Source: Sepiola atlantica (Eukaryota; Mollusca; Cephalopoda; Sepiida; Sepiolidae). Taken from it: a DNA stretch of 64,000 bases. The position numbers and the translations under genes are program-made. Location: contig OY744520.1 of assembly GCA_963556195.1 (NCBI GenBank), forward strand, positions 5,103,132 to 5,167,131, in the 5' to 3' direction. Positions 11,823 to 23,859 of this stretch are shown here, in pieces. The notes below the pieces were generated by a model that did not search any database, had not been told where the DNA came from, and saw only the letters and a list, made by a program, of their open reading frames with translations. The first letter of the stretch is position 1. Every line of letters starts with the position of its first letter.

Positions 11823-12214
11823 TCCATGATAAATGCCAGTATACTGAAATCATATGCCCTTAATAGGGTTAAGATGAAAATTCATATACACTAAATGTAC
11901 AAAAACAAGGAAATTCCCAACTTTTTACATTTTTATTGTCATTAAGGGTATGCGAGCACAACAGGGCTATGTATTTTACTGGTAGGAATTTTTCTTCAGC
12001 GCACCTCACACACTTCATCCACTCATGCATAGAGATTTATACTGTAGTGGTGTGATAATGAAATGGTTTGGTTGATATGTAGTCATACCCTTAATGACAA
12101 TAAAAGTGTAAAAATTTGGGAATTTCCTTGCTTTTGTACATTTAGTGTATATGAATGTTCATCTTAACCCTATTAAGGGCATATGATTTCAGTATACTGG
12201 CATTTTTCATGGAA
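11822..12214. mobile_element. MITE-like element with 131-bp terminal inverted repeats
   Basis: The left terminus 11822-11952 (ttccatgataaatgccagta onwards) is repeated in reverse complement at 12084-12214 (ending ggcatttttcatggaa) with few mismatches over the whole 131 bp. The unique centre is also about 131 bp and has no open frame. Long inverted termini and no transposase fit a non-autonomous DNA transposon or fold-back element. No target-site duplication is clear, partly because the left flank is a TA tract. The DNA downstream (12380-12640) carries another unclassified repeat-like stretch with cacacgtacgtacg. Confidence 0.85.
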
Positions 12215-12709
12215 TGTCACTACTTTTGTAAAGGCTATGCCTCAAGACAATGGTAATTTTTTAGGGTTATTTTTAATTTTCTGGAAAACTAAGGTATATG
12301 GTAAACTGAAATTAAAATGCCATCAACTAGACACTAGAACCTCTATCTCTGCCAAAAATCAGCTGAATCCATCAAATAGTTGATGAGATACAGGGTGGCA
12401 CACACGTACGTACGTACACACGGATGACACAAAATCACTCCTGACCTTTCTGGATCTCTGAGTTGCCTTGACTAATGATGCTGAAATTCTACACACTTAT
12501 AGAACCTATCAAATGAAAATTTTGTGCAAAGTTTTAAATAATTTGGTTTATTGGTTTTTGAGTTATGACTGATCAAAGAAATGATGGCGAAACCGGTCGG
12601 CTGGCTTTTTCCCCCTTTTTTCTCTTGATTAACTTTTAATCATGAACAATAAAATTCGTCTTCCCCTTAGGCTTGCGATAATAAAATTGTGTACTCCCAA
12701 AATATCATG

Positions 12710-12712
<3 letters not shown>

Positions 12713-12748
<36 letters not shown>
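12713..12748. repeat. (TA)n microsatellite
   Basis: TA run in otherwise featureless AT-rich DNA (12640-13140). Confidence 0.92.
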
Positions 12749-12753
<5 letters not shown>

Positions 12754-13141
12754 TCCTTGTTTGTGCATGAAGTCCTTTCGGTGTTAAATAGAAAGGTCCC
12801 CATTACGTATATAACTTCAAAAATAATAACGAGGGTGTTACATAAAAAATACGACTTTTTTACATTGTACTCTTTTTTTATCTCATTTATAACTGGCAAA
12901 TTATAGAAATTAAAAAATAAAAATAAAATACTTAATTTAGACGGGTGTGGAGTAAAATACAAAGGGGACCAAATTGATTTCTGAGAAACGTATGATATGC
13001 CTCACAAGAGTGAAGGGCTTTAAATTAACGAAAATGTATTTGAATTCATATCACTTAACTTACAATCAATAATACATACATTATTGAACTCTATCTCAAA
13101 ATTGAATATAATAAAATATAAAAAATAAGAATTAAAATTAC

Positions 13142-14890
13142 TTTTTTTAATATAGTTCACCCCAAACAAGGCAGGCCACCGCTGTAGACGTAAGGAGCTA
13201 CTGAGAAAAAAAGGTGAAGGCTTAGGGGTGGGAATGAACCTAAATAAGGAGCTGCGCAGCGAGATGTCTGTTTACATTAGTTTTAAATTTCTGCATGTCA
13301 GTAACGGCAGAAAAGCAGGGAGCAGGGGGGGGGGAGTTCCAGAGTCCAGCAGCACGAAGAAAAGCAGCTTTTGGAGCAGAAAGCTCTTCGGCATCTGGGG
13401 ACATCCACAGTGTATGGATGGGATTTGGCAGATTGTCGGGTTGGTCTAGTGAATTTACGTCGTGGGGGCACCAGACCAGCAAGCTTATCAGAGCACAATC
13501 CATTGAAGTACTTGTAAAACAGGCAAAAGGAAACAACATTGCGGCGATGGGACAGGGGCTGGAGTTTGGTGGATAGTGAAGGACCTATCAAATTGGCGAC
13601 TCTTTTTAGACCTTGTCTAAGAGGGAGAGACAAGCGGATGATGCACCAGCCCAGATGTGGCAACAATACTCCATGCATGAGCGGATGGTGGCTTTGTAGA
13701 GATATAGGATAATGTCAGGTGTGAGAAGTTTACTGGCACGGTAGAGGGAGCCCACTTTCTTTGCAGAAGCCCTGGTAATGTTTTCAATGTATTTATTCTA
13801 ATTCATGTTAGCTGTGAAAGTTAGGCCGAGGAGTTTGAATGATGAACTCTCAGGCAGGGTGCTATTCGCCATGACAATCGGTGGTTGAAGAGGTTTCTTG
13901 TAGTTATTGAAGGAAAGTAGCTTTGTTTTTTCGGCATTAAAAGTTACCATCCATTTTTGACACCATTCTACTACAGACTGGAGGTCATTTTCTAAGGATT
14001 CAGCCATTGCCTCAGATATGTGCGCGTCGGTTTTGCCCACATGACGAGAGCAGAGAGTCGTGTCGTCAGCAAAAATTCCTATCTCAGTCGCAATGGCATC
14101 AGGGAGGTCATTTATGAAAATCAGGAGTACACCAGCATTTATGTCATGTTGCCTAGAAGAACAACCATCGAGTACAACCTGGATCTTTCGTTTTGTTAGA
14201 ATTGATTTAATTATATTAAATATTTGTCCAGTAATACAATATGAGTGCAGTTTTATGAGAAGCCTTTCATGCCTGACCTTGCCTAAGGCCTTGGATATAT
14301 CGAGCACTACCGCCCTAGCTTCACCTGCCTTGTCCAGTGTATGGTATATGCGTTCGAAGATGACCGTTAGGATATCTGTAGTAGATCGTGCTTGTTTGAA
14401 TCCGTATTGATGATCAGAAAGAAGTTTAGCATTAACTAGGTGCCTGACTATCGCTAGATTGATTAATGATTCAAATACTTTAGCAAAGATCGGGAGTAGA
14501 CTGATTGGACGGCAGTTTAGAGGATCAGTTCCATCTCCAGAATTCTTGAAGACTAGTACCACAGAAGAAATTTTCCAACTATCAGGAAAACAAGATTCAG
14601 TAAGTCAGTTGTTGTATAGTTTTGAGAGAACAAGGGCCAGCTCAGCAGAGCATTTCTTTATTACTATTACTGGTATAAGATCAGTCCCACAGGCTTTGGA
14701 GGTGTCAAAGTTTTTTATGTCTCTCACTTGAGAGGGCGCGATGACCATGTTCTCAAGTGTGGTTTCAATCCACAATAGGAATTTAGGGAGTGGGTTGTTT
14801 GCCGAGTCCAGAGTTGAGTTTAAGGCGAAACACTAGTAGTTCAGCCTTATCAGTTACCGTGCAAACAACATCATTGTGATTTGGAAAGGA
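13142..14890 (-). mobile_element. 5'-truncated, broken copy of the main jockey/CR1-like LINE
   Basis: Minus-strand copy, about 1.75 kb, matching the 3' half of the intact LINE at 49.6-53.4 kb. A short T run at 13142-13148 corresponds to the tail; the 3' UTR starts at 13154. Coding sequence corresponds roughly to residues 410-968, and homology is lost at about 14890. The RT palm is visible on the minus strand from 14562 to 13798: RPISLLPIFAKVFES, LDISKALGKVRHE (motif A Asp kept) and FADDTTLCSRH (motif C kept). Motif B is damaged: the PQGSILGP stretch is missing. A stop in the region equivalent to residue 785 and several frameshifts confirm a dead copy. Confidence 0.95.
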
Positions 14891-14946
14891 ATACAGGGTT
14901 CGGCATTCTATCCGGATAAATAATGGGTCGTCCTGTTAATATATAT

Positions 14947-14952
<6 letters not shown>

Positions 14953-14997
<45 letters not shown>
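14953..14997. repeat. (TA)n microsatellite
   Basis: TA run about 60 bp beyond the truncated end of the LINE copy. Confidence 0.95.
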
Positions 14998-14999
<2 letters not shown>

Positions 15000-15001
<2 letters not shown>

Positions 15002-16325
15002 CATACTCTCAAAAACAACCCGCCCTCCGGACAGCAATTAATCTAGCTGTAATCAATGTTCTTTTTATATTTTGATAATTTTAAGATAAACAACAAAAAG
15101 GTGAGTGTCATTGTGTTATTTGATATTTTCCAGGGGTGATTCGATTTTGTGAAAGTATTAAAATTAATTCCTCAATAATTAAAGGATTAAACGAATAATC
15201 AACAACGAAAAAGGGGTGAAAAAACAAATAATCTGCCTATGTTTTTGTGTTTTATAGTTTTTTGTAAGCGTTTTTATTGCATTTTAAGAATTCCTCAAAT
15301 CCGATCGCGTTACAGTTCGATTTTCTAGATGACGTATATGGATATCCTCAAAGTTTGTTTTTCGACTTTTAGTGTGAAGTAACAAATAAATAGTAAAGAA
15401 AACAACTGACCCTAACGCCTAAAAATGTACTTTTCCACCTAATTGAAACGAAAAAATAAAGAAAAACATCAGAATTCGTAGACGGTCGGCCAACGACTGT
15501 CAGACATCTTTTTACATTATAACCTAATATATTTGACAGAACGTTTCACTTTATATAATTAGAAAAACGCTTTAAAGTATTGTAAAACACACACAAATAA
15601 GACAGGTAGGTAGAAAAGTAATTTTTTTCTGCTTTTGGTTAGAGTTATTTGTTTACTATTTGTTTTTTTTGCGCACTTTGTCGTTTTTTATTATTCTTGA
15701 CAATCGCCAAATGGTGAACGTCAATTCGTCAAATAAAACAATTATATATTCCTGTATAATTTAAAATGGTTATTTGTGTTTTTGCTTTTATTATTAAAGA
15801 CAGAAAAATAAAACCAAACTTAATGACGATTAAACAATAATACTATTATATTTTCTTTTAAAATTGAAAGAAATAAGAAGAGTTTTTTGTTTGTTTTCTT
15901 TAATGGCAAATGTAATACTTCACAATTTTAATCAACATCAGCAACATCATCATCGTTGTCGTCGGCAATAACAAAAACTGAAATTTAGCTTTCGAATTTC
16001 AAAATAATTATTTTGAATGTAAAACGTATTTAATTAATTTTCTGTAATTAATTTTACTACTACTAAGTATATTATTATGAAGAAAGGTAGTACACTGATG
16101 TCAGGAAAGTGGAGTACAAAAATGAATTGTGCAGAATATTAATTTATTTGAGAGTTTTTGTAGAATTATTATTTAAATGAGGCATCTTCGTGAGTTTATT
16201 TTGGCAGTGTTCGGCTGGGTATATTTGTTTGAAAATAGTTAAATGTACAGTTGAATTATATAAACTTAACGTGTTTTTTATATGAATATAGTCTAATTAA
16301 ATGGAAAATACTTTCGCATCTATTC
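15000..16325. other. AT-rich DNA, no gene
   Basis: No open frame of substance, no repeat shared with the rest of the window that I can see. Confidence 0.6.
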
Positions 16326-16326
16326 A

Positions 16327-16450
<124 letters not shown>

Positions 16451-16456
16451 TATGCA

Positions 16457-16835
16457 TATCTAGGCAGCATCTTCTCTTGCAGGCAAGTATTGTTGGATAT
16501 AAGAGACAACTTATGTCTAGATATCCTTTGGTAGATCCTTTCAATAGTCCGAATCAGGATCTTAAGTTCGGAGGGAAATTGGCTGATGAATTAGCCATAG
16601 TTTGGATTTGTCTCCCAAGTACTTTCAGACTCATCCGGGTCCATCTTCAGGGGAATGAGGTCTATCAGGTACAGACCATGTGTTAGTATAATAGAAGGTT
16701 TTGGCGAGAATTATGTACTAAGTACGAAACTATATTTAGAGCTATAGACATTTTAGAATATTATTACTGATATTAAAGTTAATTCTATTAATAAGGGATT
16801 TTTTAATATAAATAGGGTTTCTGATATATCTATAT
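16457..16835 (-). repeat. Hammerhead-bearing interspersed repeat (family H), copy 1
   Basis: Same family as both arms at 22857-23623 and the copy at 29056-29526. Shared blocks, read on the plus strand here: ggcagcatcttctcttgcagg, tataagagacaac, ctttcaatagtccgaatcagg, the hammerhead-like core (16613-16654), caggtacagaccatgtgtta, agaaggttttg and tattattactgatattaaag. No transposase or reverse transcriptase is encoded; length about 0.38 kb fits a non-autonomous element. It abuts the 115-bp TA tract on its left and a TA/TG tract (16843-16872) on its right. Confidence 0.85.
16613..16654 (-). ncRNA. Hammerhead-ribozyme-like core, copy 1
   Basis: Minus strand: stem I TCCC (16654-16651) then CTGAAGA (16650-16644, matches CUGANGA), stem II with GACCC GGAT GAGTC, GAAA (16626-16623), loopless stem III GTAC, then TT and stem I GGGA (16616-16613). 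Stem I TCCC/GGGA is perfect. Compared with the 29.4-kb copy (TCCA/TGGA) the pair next to the core has changed from A-T to C-G on both sides, a compensatory change. Stem II has one A opposite C. Cleavage has not been shown. Confidence 0.6.
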
Positions 16836-16838
16836 ATC

Positions 16839-16871
<33 letters not shown>

Positions 16872-17246
16872 ATGTATATTATTTAGATAGTAGAACCGTT
16901 TGTTGCACCTATAGTGCCGTAAAAATACAACTTCCCATTCATTTTAGAAGAGAGACATATGTCGAATATACCCTATCGTGCTACTGCGTCCGATTGATGC
17001 ATATTGCTTTTAAAAACGAACTCCTATAAATTAACTATTCGTTATATTTGTTTTTCTTATTCGATGATTGCTTTCATTTTACTATCATCAAGATTTCTAT
17101 TTACGAATATATTCTATATTGGAGGTAAATAATAAGAATTTTGGGTGAAAAATATTTTCTGGTAATTCCGGGCAATTTATTTTTATAGGATGCGTCAATT
17201 CATAGTTTCCTCAACATCCCCAGGAACAGCCGGGATAAGGCCCCCA

Positions 17247-17249
<3 letters not shown>
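16836..17249. repeat. Unclassified repeat, related to 44560-44830
   Basis: Both regions share, in the same order, atagtagaac/ttaactatt, cttattcgatgattg or cttactattcgataattg, gaggtaaataa or gagataaatga, ttgggtgaaaa or tttggtgaaaa, ttttttcggtcaat or ttttctggtaattccgggc. No coding content. Family unknown. Confidence 0.55.

Positions 17250-17319
<70 letters not shown>
17250..17319. repeat. (TA)n microsatellite
   Basis: Pure TA run of about 70 bp. Confidence 0.96.
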
Positions 17320-17322
<3 letters not shown>

Positions 17323-17769
17323 CGATTATTTACACGTTTATATAAGATACATGCACATGTCATAGAAAGATCAAGATTAAATAAGTATTTCCTTTTAGAA
17401 AAAATGTGGGAAAATATGTAAATAAATATTAAATGGCATTTCAATGTTTAAAACCTGATAGGTGAATTTTATGTACTGATAAAGTTCCAAGATAAATCGA
17501 TGATATTTTGTATTTCATATAAATATATGTCCTTGAGATGAGCACACACAAGTTTTGCAAATAAAAGAGTTTTGAGGATGCATGGAATTTTGTTTTCTGA
17601 GTAATTAAGAGTTCACATGACGTTAAATTAAGAGACCTCAACATGAACTATTGATTGAGCTATAACATAAAAGATAGTTCTATAAAACATATATGTATAT
17701 GTAATTATAAATAGTTGCTTATCTACATACGGATACGTTTCATCGTTCCGGAATTGTAAGTAGAGAGAT

Positions 17770-17810
17770 AAGTATCAAGCCGGTCGCAAGATTCAAACCC
17801 CCGGAAAAAA
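17770..17810 (+). repeat. Possible tRNA-derived SINE trace
   Basis: A B-box-like agattcaaacccc follows gccggtcgca; no convincing A box. The flanks 17320-17920 hold nothing else. Confidence 0.3.
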
Positions 17811-17913
17811 GTCACGTTGATAACTCAAGTCCATAATGAACAACTACATAAACGGTGAGAGTTTTAAACCTATTGTAGGCAGCCGTCGTTAACAGTGTTC
17901 ACCTTACAAAGGA

Positions 17914-17918
<5 letters not shown>

Positions 17919-17984
<66 letters not shown>
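17919..17984. repeat. (CA)n(TA)n microsatellite
   Basis: Short CA run then TA run. Confidence 0.95.
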
Positions 17985-17987
<3 letters not shown>

Positions 17988-18077
17988 TCCTCTTCGTGTA
18001 TTTTTTTCTTTTTCGTTTTCTATCTTATTTCTTCACCTGTCAATTATCTTTTCTTATAAATTTATAACCCTCTCACG

Positions 18078-18194
18078 GTTTCGTTACTTTATATACCTTC
18101 TTGAAATATGCAAAATTAGTAAATAAACGTATATTTTAAATACGTTTATTTCCTAATTTTGCATATTTCAAGAAAGTATATAAAGTAACGAAAC
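18078..18194. repeat. Near-perfect palindrome, 58-bp arms
   Basis: Arm 18078-18136 (gtttcgttactttatatacc onward) is repeated as reverse complement at 18138-18194 with about two mismatches and almost no spacer. Strong cruciform or hairpin potential. No coding sequence. It could be a fold-back element or two head-to-head copies of a short repeat. Confidence 0.9.
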
Positions 18195-18339
18195 TTCATA
18201 TAACATTTATTAAATCTTCATCTCATAAAAAGTTCAACTTTATGACATTGTTGAGAAATATGAAACGACTTAGGATGAATGTATATACATAAAACTGTAA
18301 CAAAATATTCAGATTAGTTAAATTAATAATTTTTATACA

Positions 18340-18372
18340 CTAGCTATCCCGGTCTGGCGTTGCCCGGGGGTG
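18340..18372 (+). repeat. GCGTTGCCCGGG-type repeat terminus
   Basis: actagctatcccggtctggc followed by gttgcccggg; same class as at 9345, 22105 and 47840. Confidence 0.5.
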
Positions 18373-18714
18373 TTTGTATTTGCATTATTATTTTTCAACA
18401 AAGTAGTTTTTTGATCAATCGGACATCTTTGGTAAATTGTTTTTAATTCGCCAATAATTAGATTTTAAAGGGATTGCATTTTATTGCGTTTTTTTTATTT
18501 AAACGAATTTATGTAAAAGTCATTAATATTTTTATTAAAAGGAGTAGACAGAAATTAAGTCTATCTGAAGATTTTTTAAGTTTTCCGTAATTAAAGAACT
18601 CCCTAGCGTATTTATAGATTATATTACTAGTAAATAGAAAAACAAATATAGTTATATTTAATATTATAATTTGAATAGTCTAAGTTAAAGTTTGCATAAA
18701 ATCAGACAAAATGA

Positions 18715-18790
18715 ATCAGTACCGGTCCAGGTTCGAACTCACAACCTCCCCCTCTCTTTCTCTCTCTTTCTTTCTCTCTTTCTCTAAATG
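18715..18790 (-). repeat. tRNA-derived SINE trace beside a CT-rich run
   Basis: Minus strand carries gtgagttcgaacctgg, a good Pol III B box. The A box would lie in the CT microsatellite (18750-18787) and is not seen. Confidence 0.4.
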
Positions 18791-19674
18791 ATTTATCCGT
18801 AAACCGAAGACCAACATGCCAAGTTTAGAAATAGTAATTAAAGTTTTACCTAGAAATGAAATATCTTTCCTTCTTTTCTTTCTAGGTGGATGTATGTTAT
18901 GGGCGAGGGCGGAAAAACGTTGAAAAGTATATGGAAGGCACCAGACGCAATACTAATGATAATGTTGGAAAGTTTTGATCGTATGTAACGTTTAAAGTTT
19001 TAATTAATTTATGAATAAAGTCTATGTAGTGATCGATATTTCCTTTCTATCTCAGCTGTTAGTGAAATAGCAGTGTTGACATATCTCTTGATTTAAAACA
19101 AACGTGATAGATTATTGCCATAATGAGCATCCATAGTGTTATTAGTTGGTGGAGCGAAATCGCCACACGAAAACCGTATATTGCATTGTTTTCTCCTTGT
19201 AGGACTTCAGACACCTGCAGTTACTGATCTCTAATGTGTCAACTCGTGTTTATTAAAGGTGTAAGCGTTTCGTTGAGTAATGAAAACTATTTGAATTGAG
19301 GAAGCACACGTAGGCATTGTTTGGATTATTTGCTTACATCTATAAACGATAAAAGAAAAGAAAATAATTTCGAAAAATAAATAGTGAAATATTTAATATT
19401 AACACATGTAAAATTTGTTTGATAGCTGAAGTAGATCCAGCAATGATGAGAGCGTTTTTTAATGACATTAGGTGATTTTTATTTTTTGTAATTATTAAAA
19501 TGTCTTTATCTGAACAGTCTTCCGAGCCGAAACAAACATTTTTTTTACATATATTGAAAAGAAACATGTTATTTTATTGCAAATAACATGGTACAACAAT
19601 ATAAAAAAGTAATAAAATTCGACTTGTCAGCTTAAATGTTATTTAGGTTAAATTTATTAAATTCAACTTATTTG

Positions 19675-19679
<5 letters not shown>

Positions 19680-19728
<49 letters not shown>
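19680..19728. repeat. (TA)n microsatellite
   Basis: TA run touching the 3' end of the LINE copy at 19729. Confidence 0.95.
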
Positions 19729-19731
<3 letters not shown>

Positions 19732-20125
19732 GGAAATCGCTCTAGACAAGGCATGAAACCACTTGATGCAAGAAGCTAACTCGAACAAAAGATGAGTATC
19801 GCAAAGACAGGTGATGCCTATTGGCCTTAGTATTGAAAAAATTAAGGCTATAAATAAGAGGAAAACTGTCAGCAAGAAGAGAGTTCTACAAGCCTGCAGT
19901 TCTTGGAAAAAAGCTACTGAAATAGCAAGCTGTATTATAATGAGGTATTAAAACAGCGAATTAATGGAGACCACTGGACCAAACAGTCAAACGAGCTGGA
20001 ACAAAGGAATCAGGATATTAATCAGACAATTCTGAATAACACATGCCATCATAGTATTTATTAAAGACTGAGACTAGTGAAAAAGGGAGAGAGTTCAGAG
20101 AAGAAGAAATATATATTAGATATAT
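19729..20125 (-). pseudogene. 3' fragment of the second jockey/CR1-like LINE family
   Basis: Reverse complement matches 9780-10143 nearly throughout, ending at ggagcgatttccattaa next to the TA tract. The upstream limit is near 20110, where coding similarity (LSLFYKYY-type) ends. Both copies of this family have a (TA) tract at one boundary. Dead. Confidence 0.85.
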
Positions 20126-20460
20126 GCAAGCTTGTTTAAGTAGCGTGTGGTAATAGTTACATGTCGTCGTTTCGTAAAGTGAGATCAAAGGTCTGTCAGA
20201 GTTACTCCATCATTTTCACTAATATATATGGGAATCCAGCTATGGATTAACTAGAATCGTCGACTAGACTCTCATGTCTTGGTTTTGCAACATGTCTAAA
20301 CAAAGGAAACAACGCCAGTCTTTCTCTGATTATGCCGGCATTGGACTTCTCCTTGTAACTAAACTCAAGCAATGACGGTCCAGAAGAGATGCAAAAGGCT
20401 TGCGCAACCCTGCCCTCACTTTAGACTCCAGTATCCAAACAGCAGGCATCTATAGTCTCT
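20126..20460. repeat. Unclassified repeat, shares a block with 45380-45520
   Basis: The block gcgcaaccctgccctcact (near 20401) parallels ttgcgcaaccctagcttcaa (near 45487), each preceded by a gccgg-containing stretch. Probably an old SINE; no promoter boxes clear. Confidence 0.4.
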
Positions 20461-20776
20461 CAAGACTAACAAAGGGTTTCTACGCAAACATGTTTTATTA
20501 AATAAGCAAGGGAGTCTCTATTTATTTGATTCTTTCAAGATTTCTCACAAATGTGGATAGTAAGACTGTAAGGTAAATAAACAGGTACTCCAAGTGATGT
20601 ATGTATCTTCAGCTATTGTATCTCTGGCTATTTTGAATATTTTTACTTATCTCCTTCTGGGAGTGTAAACAGATAACCATATTCTGACCTATTATAAAAA
20701 GCATAAATAGATGAAAATAATAGCGAAATAATTCGAATGAATAATTCGAATGAATGCTGCTTGACACACATACAAA

Positions 20777-20840
20777 CACATCATGAATTTAACACATCAT
20801 GAATTTAACACATTATGAATGTACCACATTATGAATTTAA
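20777..20840. repeat. 16-bp tandem repeat, 4 copies
   Basis: Unit cacatcatgaatttaa; copies 3 and 4 carry cacattatg. Confidence 0.95.
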
Positions 20841-21611
20841 AAGCTACGAATTAGAGATTCAAGAGATGTACCATCATTTAATTGACACGTGTAGGCATTT
20901 TCTGCTTAGAAAGGTCCCTTGCAACTCATTTTAAATCCTCAGCGTCTCACGGATCGAAAAATAGAACAGGCTTTGATGATGATGATGATCACCGCTTTTA
21001 TCGCCCGGTATGTTATCTCAAGTTGTCCCTTTTGAGGGAAGTGCCGCGTTTACGGGGGCTGTCTATATGGATGTGTGGGCCTTAATTGTAACTTAGTGTT
21101 ATTGAAATACAATTTAATCACTGATTACGAAATTTGCATGTTTATCTGTATTCATTATGTATTCGTATTTAAGGTCGATGGAGTGGTGTGTAATTCGTTT
21201 ATAGACTGACGTGTGACTTAAATTCGGGTGTGAATGATTGTATTTATTTACAGAATTGGGATGTCTTAATTTCATTAAATAATGTATGTGTAATATTTAT
21301 CTATTTATTATTGGGGGATACTTATGTTTGAGTATAAAAAGGGTAATTATATTGTAGTGTATTACTTAAGGGAGCGTGGTTTGTTTAACGTAAGGCTGAG
21401 GTGTGGGCATCGGGCTTAATATCTAATGGAAGAGGGGGTAATCTTTTCAGCGAAAATTGCGCATTTAATCAAGCAGACGATCGCGACGAAAATACAGTTA
21501 TAAACACTAAACAAAGAATAATGGGGCAAATATCAGTAAGTATATGAAAGTCATCAATGAACATTTAAAAAATTTATTTTAATAAAGTTTTAAAAATGAA
21601 CATAACAGACG

Positions 21612-21687
<76 letters not shown>
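21612..21687. repeat. (GAT)n microsatellite
   Basis: About 25 uninterrupted copies, then a gac/gat variant tail. Flanking DNA 20841-22770 holds no recognisable gene. Confidence 0.97.
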
Positions 21688-21688
<1 letters not shown>

Positions 21689-22769
21689 ACGACGACGATG
21701 CGTTTGATTTGAAACAAAATGGTTTAAACATTAAACCGAGTAATACGTGAAGATGAATGCTTACAGTTTTACATTATTACAAAAGAAACCACTATCTTGT
21801 TTTAATATTTCGATATGTACGCGTCCAGCGTCCAATATTCTAATCTAACGAGACGTCTCATTCGATTGTGTAGATATTTTGTGAAGGGTGAAAGTATTAT
21901 CTTATCAAGATTACTGATGGTTTTACAACATATAGGTTTAATTAATGAATTCTTGACCGAATGAAACGTCATAATTAAATTAATCTTTCTAAATACTGTT
22001 AGGAAAATACAAATATTTCATAACAAAAGAAACTAAATTCTTTTTTTAAATCACATAAAAATGTAAAGCGAAACAAAATGCAAGAATAAGAGACACGAAC
22101 AACGCCGGATACGTGCAGCCAGTATACAATAACATGAAGCGACTCTTTACTGTTTGTGATGAATACAAAATAAACCAAGTTAATTTTGATTGGTCAGTTT
22201 TTTGTAGAACATTGGTATTTTTCCTGAGAAAAAAAACTATATTTATATTCTATTCGGAAGATTTTTAAAATGAGCGTATTTAAAAATACTGACCTACATA
22301 GCGGCAGGAGCAGCTCTTAATAAAAATGTAACGAATTAGGGGTACAGAGTAAATAACCAAGACAAACAAGGTCAGATGGGAGAATAGCAGATAGAAAATC
22401 TAAAGGCCCCTCTTTCAATCGTGGATGACGCGTTTGGCCGTTTTTTGTTAGAAATCATATAATTACGTAATTTCTACGTTTGAGAATGAAAAAGACTTTT
22501 CTGACAATACAACGAAACACAAACACCTTCTGAGAAAGGGGGGGGAGAAAAATTGTAAAGGATAGCAATCGAGTTACGACTATGAGGTTGTATTCCTTTT
22601 GTGACTGAATTTGTTTTAGTTTTTTTTCGTTTCAGTTGGAGTTTAATTTTTGTTTATGTATTTTCTTCGGAGATACTCACGAATGCGGAAATGACAACAT
22701 TTTGGTTATATATATTACAGTCAAAATTGAAATAACGTAAACTTTTAAGACTTCCGGGCTATGAACGAA

Positions 22770-22770
<1 letters not shown>

Positions 22771-22854
<84 letters not shown>
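22771..22854. repeat. Palindromic (CT)n(TA)n(GA)n microsatellite
   Basis: CT run 22771-22790, TA run to 22826, GA run to 22854; the whole block is its own reverse complement and directly borders the head-to-head repeat at 22857. Confidence 0.97.
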
Positions 22855-22856
<2 letters not shown>

Positions 22857-22857
<1 letters not shown>

Positions 22858-23623
22858 TCGGAATTCAGAAAACTCTTAGTAAAAAATACGAAAATCTTAG
22901 AATATAGTATTAACAAACAAAAACTCAATATATTAGAAGCCCTATATATAAAAACAAAAAAAAACTAATTAATAGTATTAACTTTAATATCAGTAATAAT
23001 ATACTAAAATGTCTATAGTTCTAAATATAGTTCCGTACTTATTACATAATTCCCGCCAATACCTTCTATAATACTAACACATAGGCTGTATTTGATTAAC
23101 CTCATTCCCCTGGGATGGGTCTGAAAGTACTTATGAGACAAATCCAAACTATGGCAAATTCATCAGCCAATTCCCCTCCGAAACTAAGATCCCGATTCGG
23201 ACTATTGAAAGGATCTACCAAAGAATATCTAGACAAGAGTTGTCTCTTATATTCAACAATACTTTCAATAGTCCGAATCAGGATCTTAGTTTCGGAAGGG
23301 AATCGGCTGATGAGTTTGCTATAGTTTAGATTTGCGTCCTAAGTATTTCAGACCCATCCGGGTTCATCTTCAGTGGAATGAGGTTAATCAGGTACAGACC
23401 ATGTGTTAGTATTATAGAAGGTTTTGACGGGAATTATGTATTAAGTACGAAACTATAGTTAGAATTATAGACATTTTAGTATATTATTACTGATATTAAA
23501 GTGAATTCTATTAATTAGTTGTTTTTTTTATATATAAGGCTTCTAGTATATAGAGTTTTTGTTTGTAAGTACTATATTCTAAGATTTTGGTATTTTCTAC
23601 TAAGAGTTTTCTGAATTCAGATC
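22857..23623. repeat. Head-to-head inverted pair of family H repeats
   Basis: Left arm 22857-23211 and right arm 23260-23623 are reverse complements along their length (both end in gaattcagaaaactcttagta when read outward-in). The 48 bp between them (23212-23259) is not random spacer: its reverse complement matches 16490-16535, so the left copy is longer and the right copy is cut at the junction. The left arm lacks about 12 bp (gaagatgaaccc-like) inside the hammerhead-like core; the right arm keeps the core on the minus strand near 23340-23385 but has lost the G of GTAC and the closing pair of stem I. Confidence 0.92.
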
Positions 23624-23630
23624 GGGGGCA

Positions 23631-23706
23631 GGAATGGTCGTTAGAATGGATGCATTTGTCTGATACTAGCGCCATAGCCCAACACTTAACTAACGACCAT
23701 TCCTTG
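23631..23706. repeat. Short inverted repeat, 14-bp stem
   Basis: ggaatggtcgttag (from 23631) and ctaacgaccattcc (ending about 23704) are perfect reverse complements around a 47-bp loop, immediately beyond the inverted pair. Confidence 0.8.
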
Positions 23707-23859
23707 AAAAGACTGAAAAGATTAAAAAGAGTATAACTAGACTGACGAGTTTTGTGATTTTTAATACCAGTCTGAGAACAGGTAAATGAGTTTCCCGGAC
23801 AGAAGAGTGATGTACTATCTTCATGGCCATCTCACGAAGATTAAAATTTAAATAGTATG

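Noticed and set aside
21612..21687. Poly-Asp or Met-Met coding repeat
   Set aside because: A simple GAT microsatellite without surrounding open frame.
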